The notes under the pieces: model-generated
The model's database searches: none
The model's input: the letters and a program-made list of their open reading frames with translations, nothing else
What the model was told of the DNA's origin: nothing
Shown: positions 57,968 to 64,000 of the stretch, in pieces
How the letters are laid out: the number at the start of each line of letters is the position of its first letter
Position numbering within the stretch: the first letter of the stretch is position 1
Assembly: GCA_038093515.1 (NCBI GenBank)
Contig: JBBPSI010000103.1
Location: 1-64,000 of the forward strand
DNA length: 64,000 nt
Direction of reading: 5' to 3'
DNA from: Butyriboletus loyo
Taxonomy: Eukaryota > Basidiomycota > Agaricomycetes > Boletales > Boletaceae
Made by a program: the position numbers and the translations under genes

Positions 57968-59493
57968 TTACAACACCATCCCGTATGCATTGCCATTAGG
58001 AATCACGTGCATCGGAGTGTTCATAGTCTGTTTCATAACCATCCCATTCATCCCCTCGTCTTCCCTTCCACCCCATGAGGTAGACACGGTGGTGTTGATA
58101 TGGTGTCCAGCAGTGCCGATCCTTCTTGCCAGTGTAAAATCGGAAATCGCGTTTGACAGTTCGTATCCTCCCGACGAGGGGGTGCAACGAGGTGGGGTGC
58201 CAAATCTACTTCCGGTTGAGGTACTACCGCTTCTCTCCCGCCCGCCCTGACTCGAGCCGACGGAAGACGCATCATCGCCATCGATTGCGTACGCAACCGC
58301 ACCGTGCTGGTGCTGAAGGGCTAACAATTGCTGCCGCTTGAAGTTGGCAAGATACGCATAGTCAGTGAAACCTGCAGCCGGTGCGGAGGGTGGCGAGTGA
58401 GTAGCGACGTGGGTACTATTCGAAGGGGGAAGCATAGACCGTTGCTGAAGTTGGAGGTGACTGTTGTATCCCGAGTACATGTTTGCAGCCCAGGCAGAAA
58501 CTTTGTCGGCCTCGGGTGTAATAATGCCGTGTTGTCCGATATGGGCAGTGCCTGTGAATTGTGGAGTAACCTGAGGTTCGTAGAGGGCAGGCATTGCTGG
58601 GTTCTCAAAGGAGACAGATGGTGGCATCTGAGCAATAATCGGACCACCATGTGAGGTGGATTGAGCTCCAGGAATCATTCGTGCCATCTTCATGTCAGCG
58701 GAGTTTGTACTGCCTGCAGTGATATTGTGTCCAAAAACGCCGCTGTTTTGCAGCGAATCAGCGGCCATGAGGTCCTCGCCGTCGTCCATGATTGCTGGCA
58801 TGCTGCCACAAAGTTCTTCATCTCCATCCTCATAACCATCGAACTGGCCCTGGCCATCTTCTTCTTCTTCTCCAATAGCGGTAGCGAGAACTTCGACTTC
58901 ACCACTAAGCACCATGGTGAACCCTTCTCCTCTGACAGGCTCGTCGACACGAGGAAGACCTGCGCGATCGCGCCATTCGTTGAGTTCCCGGCGAAGCGCA
59001 TCCGACTCGAGTTTGAGTAAACGCAATTCACGCGACGCGAGGAGGCGGTGACGGCGAGAGGCATGAATATGGGCGATAGAAGAGTTGACGATAGCAGACT
59101 TGGATGGACGGCGGATCTGAGAGAGATTTGGGAGTAAAGCGGCAAGGTCCTGAAAGCGCGGATTAATCGATCAGAGGAAACCACGATCGGAAAAGGACTT
59201 GCCAAGAATCTGCCATTCAAGGTTTCCCTGCGTTGCCTCTCAACGGCGTTGTGGGTAGCACGTCGCTCGGCAGTATTGGCACGACGGCTGGGTTTCCTCT
59301 TTGCTTGAGCAGCGGCAGGGTTAGAGGTGAGTGACTGAGGCTGCGAGGTATTTTGGGACTCGGATGGATGAAGAACCATAGACTGAACATTTGTGGGAGA
59401 GACCGGGGATTGTGGGGATACAGAAGAACCTTCGTCGGACGATGGAGACTGGTCGTCAGAAGAAGTGGAGACGATTGGCAGCGACACGGCCAT
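57968..59493 (-). CDS. Basic helix-loop-helix transcription factor
   Basis: Start MAVSLPIVSTSSDDQSPSSD (59493). The bHLH at residues about 75-135 spans an intron: RRATHNAVERQRRETLNGRF L, then DLAALLPNLSQIRRPSKSAI VNSSIAHIHASRR. The basic region carries the His-Glu-Arg residues that read E-boxes. A leucine-rich coiled helix follows (LLKLESDALRRELNEWRDR), then an acidic stretch (GEEEEDGQGQFDGYEDGDEE) and a long Gln/Ser/Pro-rich C-terminus ending GNAYGMVL. The intron uses a GC donor (GCAAGT) with a normal CAG acceptor. Targets unknown. Confidence 0.9.
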
Positions 59494-62400
59494 GGCGAGT
59501 TGAATTTACAGTGGTGAGAGTACAGAGACGATAAGAGGCGACAAGAGGCAAGAAAGCTGATTCAGAGATTAGGAAGTGAAAACGGTAGGGTTCTACGGGG
59601 TGAGGACAGAAAAGGTACGCGAACGAGGTTCAGCGAAGGCCCTTTTGCTATCGGGAGGACAGTGGGAAGATGTTCGCAGAGGATCAGAGCAGCGAGCCGA
59701 GCTCAAGCGTACTACTGATTGGTCCTTTGAGGTTAGGGGGTGTTGAGAGCGGAAGGGGAGAAGCCGGCAAGGGTCGCGAGAGCTGGAGCAAGAGGTGAGG
59801 GGGGATAGAAGAGGTTTTCGAAGGAACGTACCACAAGCGGTATCCTTGGTTGCGGCGAGGCTTTGTCGGAGAGGAGAAGAGAAAGGGAGAGCAGGACACT
59901 CAAAGGACCATGCGAAGGAAGGGGGTTGGAAGGGGATGGTCGTGGTCAGAAGACAACGGGTACATAACCACCAAATCCCCCTTCCCGAATATCTTCTCGG
60001 CTAATTCCGATTGACTTTTATTATTAATTTCACCTTTTCTTTATTTTTCTTTTCTTTTCTTTATTCCTTTTCATCGTTATCTAGCCGACGTCGCGACAGC
60101 GAATATGTAACAGCTCCCGAATCAGATTCTCGCTGCCACGCCAGATCATTGCTTCCGTTACGTCCTTCATCCCTTCCAGCACCCTCCTCGTCCTCTGCTC
60201 TACCTGCATTATCACGGGATCATCCGAGCTCGTTTCCCTTCTTCAAGCCTGCGTAATCATCTCTCGTACGAGCTTTTGTACTCTGCAATAAATTAGTTCC
60301 GTCCGGTGCAAGCCCGGTGCCACAACTCTCCATTGCATCGTCTCGGCGACACGTTTCATTTTGTTGTTGTTGCGAGCACGACCCTTCATGATACTATTTT
60401 CAGTTTTACCAACTTTTTCTTTCTCACTGTAGAGCCCTTCTTTGCCCCCGTTCCCCTTCCTTGGAACAACCCGCTATTTTCGCTCACCAGCTTGTTTCAG
60501 TATACATTGGCACACGAACTTTCGCTGGGTGCCTCCGCCGGTAACGAACGATGATCATCGTACCATCTCCGCCTCTCCCCCGTACACGTCTAAATGACGA
60601 CGCAGCACATCCCCTTTCGCTTACGAGAAAACACGCATTCTGATCCCGCCGCCACAAGTTCAGGAATATAATCAAGGCATGGCCGCCGTGGGCGTGCGTT
60701 GGGAAGGGCCTGCCTGAGAACCGTCACTCCACCCGGCCCATCAGGCGTTTTTTGATTGCCGCATCCAGAATTGAACAATCACGAGCCGGATCGCGTCCCT
60801 GAGAAGGGGGGGCAACGTACTCAAATACTCACCGTCGGTACACCCGTAAATGAGTTTGAGCGGTTAATAGCGGTTAACGTGCCCTCACCCACAACTCCCG
60901 TCGGAACGATGACAGTGCTTGGCCGGCGTACCCCCTTTTGCTTTGGACTAGAAATTACTTGCCAGATTGGCCCGTTGTCTGCTTGTCACGGGTCGTCCTA
61001 CATTTGTTCTTTTCTTTCGATCGAGGATGCTTCTGGGTGTGCTACTGAACCTCCTTCATTATCACCCCTACATAGACGCTATAAAATTCATTTCCGAAGC
61101 AAGCGCATCACTGGTAACGTCCCTGGAACAACCATAGAAGCCAACTCAGAAATGTTTCGGAAGCGAGAAAATATCGCCCATGTCGATAGTATTTTGATAC
61201 GAAGTATACATGACGCCGCTAAACAACAAGTCAATCGGAATGTCAAAAAGAGCAGGACCATCCCTCCGCTTGGAAACACGTCGGTTGGAGTTACAGCATC
61301 CGTTGGATGCAACCGTCGACTGAACATATGATCGCGAGCAATGAATGCCCCTGATTGTTTGACAAGAAATCGACCTCGTTGACCTTCCAGTTGGTTTCTG
61401 AAGGCAGCAAAGGATTTCTTACCTGCAATTATTGTACTTGTTTCCTCTCTTGCCCCTCGAGACACTAGTCCAGGCTGTTCAGCTGTACGTCACTCGATTG
61501 AACTTATCCACGGACAACGAAGGAAACAACACCACGCCGACTTATCCATGACGTGAACGCCTCCCCTATTCACGTTGGCATCGAACGAAAGTGGTACAGA
61601 AACGTGGCACGTACGTGACCCGCCATCGCAAAGTACTCATTCAGCGGAAGCTTCCATTTTTGATAGCACCGCTTGATGGAACATCGATAAAGATAAAGCT
61701 ATCCACCCTTGATGGATTGAGGGATTCTGGAAATATACAAGTAGACATTGAAACGATAATGAGTCTGGGAATGAGTCGTCGTTCTCTCGTCGGACGACCG
61801 TCGTCATAGCACCCTCCGTCGAGACGGGCTTTCTGATTTGAACTGGCTATAATATTATCCAGACACAGGGCCGCAGCCAGATGCATCTTCGCTCGGCGTC
61901 GAGTAAGCTCCCACGTTTGAGGCGCATTGCAGCTCAGTACATGACGGCAACCTTTGCTGGGCGATAAGACGTGCAGGAATCCGAGGGTAGCCTCACTTGA
62001 GAGCGTTGCTACGTTTTTCTTCCTTGACGTGACATAGTCACCATTGGGGGTGGCCCATCTGTTGTTCGACGTCCTGTTCACCACATACAACTCGGATGAA
62101 CGGCAGGACTGTCTCCGTCGGGTGCGGAATGGGAGGCCCTGCCAGTGTTTAGAACAGAAAAAGCGTCAGCGGGGTGATCGATCCGATCACCACGTGTCAG
62201 TAGGATCCGAAACTTTTTCAAGCGAATTCACTGCTTAGTCATCATATAGCACTGGTGACGGCCCCACGGGACGTGCTCGACTTCAAGTAAGCTCTCTCAA
62301 GCGGCGGATATCGTATCAGGTCTTCGACGGACAAGCGTGGGGATATGCGGGCATCTTCATGATGTAAGGCCGCATCAAGTCCCCATCATGATGTTGATTA

Positions 62401-64000
62401 ATTGAGAGGGGGAGAGCGTTGTGGCGCCATCATTTTCGATGAAGTTTCGTCCATCCGAGTGCCTTACTTGACATGCCGATCTATCGCACGACATTTGGAC
62501 GCAGCCCAGTCTACATCTCCGCAAGAGTGGATTGTGGTCAGAGACCATAGCCGGAACCCGAGGGCTTGATGTTGACGTTATGTCCGAATGTCCGAGACCT
62601 CGAGTGCGCTATGATATACAACCCACGTCCTAAAACAGGAGAAGGGATTGATCGTTCCAAGTAACTGCCAAGGGGAATAAGACCAAGATAACATCGCACC
62701 TACCGTTCCTCGGTCCGGGAAGTACCATGCGAGGAAATAGGAACGAAGACGTACCTAGATGGTGAGTATTGTTTGTTCCGGAAATACTGATGAGCCGGCG
62801 GTATCATACGACAACTGTCAAATATTCAATATTTAAGAGTAAGAATAAGGTGTTAGAGTCAGGGAAGCCCGGTCATGCAAGGGGATTAAGTATAAACAAC
62901 GGAGGAACGGACAACGCACAGGAAGAAGGGGGTCGCGAGGTACAGAGCGCCGCACAATCCGCGATTAGCTTTGGAGGTTGACTTTGATGGAGTAATTTTA
63001 TTTAATTATTCATTCGACACCCTATGCTCTTGTGCGAACCACCTGAAACGGCTGCCGGACAATCTGAAACGCATACATCATTCGTGAGCATTGAAATTCG
63101 CTATTCCATTTCACTACTCTTGAGTCTTGCATTATAAAAACGAGATCGAGAAGCCTTTGGTTTTGGACTCGACATCGGCTCGTACCACGTATGTTTCTGA
63201 TTGACATCATCCCAAGATCCTGTCTCGTTCGCTCCCGTGCTGCATTGGCAATGCAAGGATAAGCATGGCATATGGGATTTCAAACATGTCGAAGCAACTT
63301 CTGAGCGCGACGACCGGTACCGGTATCAGTATCCGAAGAGGGGCGCCGACTGCTGCATGATGTTAGGTTACCGAGTACTCCTTGCAGGCGACAAAGAGGA
63401 GCCACCCAAGGATGCTGAAGAACACAAGATCTGGCAGTGTGCAGCAGGCTGGAATTCGCGCAAGTTGGAGCGAGTTCGCCCAGTAGTACCTGTACCATCG
63501 TTGCTAACTGAGGCTATTCCACCACGTTATTTTTTCAGGTGGATCATTGGAATTGGATTTCGGAGGAGAGAAGCCGAACTTCGTCGGAGACCATGCGAGG
63601 CGATGATCCAACGCGCAGCAGCTGCGGCCCTCGGGCAGAACACACCGACCTGCACTTGGCTGCGCGTGCATGGCAGTGCACAGGGATGAGCTTCGACGAG
63701 TCTCGAACACGTTCTTCTACATACCTGTTCCCTACCCCGGTCTTCTTCGGACTTGACTCACCACGCGACCCATTTGCAGTATTCTCAACCCAACCCCTGT
63801 ACAGTTCCCACCCCCCAACGACGCATGTTCTTCATTTACCTTACTGTAACTGAATCGCTGCGGTGATTAAGAGAGAGAGAAAGAGAATTTGCGGTGATTG
63901 TGACCCGCAGGCTGACAAACAATGTGCCTGTACGACATGGGGCAGACCAGCCGCGTGCAGCCACCTACATACTCGTCGACCAAAAGGCAGTTCGAGTGCG
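59494..64000. other. Right end without a supported gene
   Basis: 59494-60300 is probably promoter and 5' leader of the bHLH gene. The longest frames (plus 60756-61331; minus 61641-62090; plus 63201-63689, with RDDRYRYQYPKRGADCC and EEPPKDAEEHKIWQC) show no motif I recognise. The last one may be an exon of a gene running off the window. A GA-rich microsatellite lies at 63871-63888. Confidence 0.35.

Noticed and set aside
61088..61465. Minus-strand frame with a hydrophobic segment
   Set aside because: It overlaps a longer plus-strand frame, and neither has recognisable homology; a gene could not be supported.

Overview
This window reads as chromosomal DNA of a filamentous basidiomycete, most likely an agaricomycete. 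Nearly every recognisable gene is cut by short introns (about 50-80 bp, GT..CTRAC..AG), the proteins are typical fungal orthologues (Pmt2, Nop1, Scd6/LSM14, Ade12, Cox16, NIMA kinase, Ade8, a bHLH factor), and the mobile elements (chromodomain Ty3/Gypsy, Crypton-like tyrosine recombinase) are of kinds common in mushrooms. All calls come from reading the sequence; no database was searched.

Layout. 1-12850 is a nested transposon block. A decayed Crypton-type tyrosine recombinase on the minus strand is split by a 7.65-kb chromovirus (1929-9579, 5-bp target duplication GGTGC, LTRs differing at 2 positions by my reading). That element is itself cut by a solo LTR of a second family (6818-7337). Another solo LTR of that family lies at 10292-10797, and a decayed plus-strand partner ORF fills 10870-12849. 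14254-26045 is a segmental duplication: about 3.7 kb of the 3' half and downstream flank of the PMT2 gene is present twice in direct orientation, with two TIR elements and a LINE-like fragment in it. A tiny predicted secreted-peptide gene occurs three times there and once more, inverted, at 42.5 kb.

24691-39629 is a dense housekeeping region: PMT2, NOP1 (fibrillarin), SCD6/LSM14, a basic-region protein, ADE12, COX16, an alpha/beta hydrolase and a DUF4419 protein. 40-45 kb is gene-poor. 45.4-59.5 kb carries an MFS transporter, a NIMA-type kinase, an OB-fold protein, an unknown protein, ADE8 and a bHLH factor. 59.5-64 kb shows no gene I can support.

Most notable: two consecutive introns of SCD6 each contain a paralogous C/D-box snoRNA whose guide matches the conserved 18S segment methylated by yeast snR52 / human U83, and the neighbouring gene is fibrillarin, the methyltransferase that uses such guides. 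The chromovirus carries an extra ORF after pol with three zinc knuckles and a Tf1-like self-priming arrangement. The four-copy small secreted peptide family with a CIICC motif is the best candidate for something undescribed.
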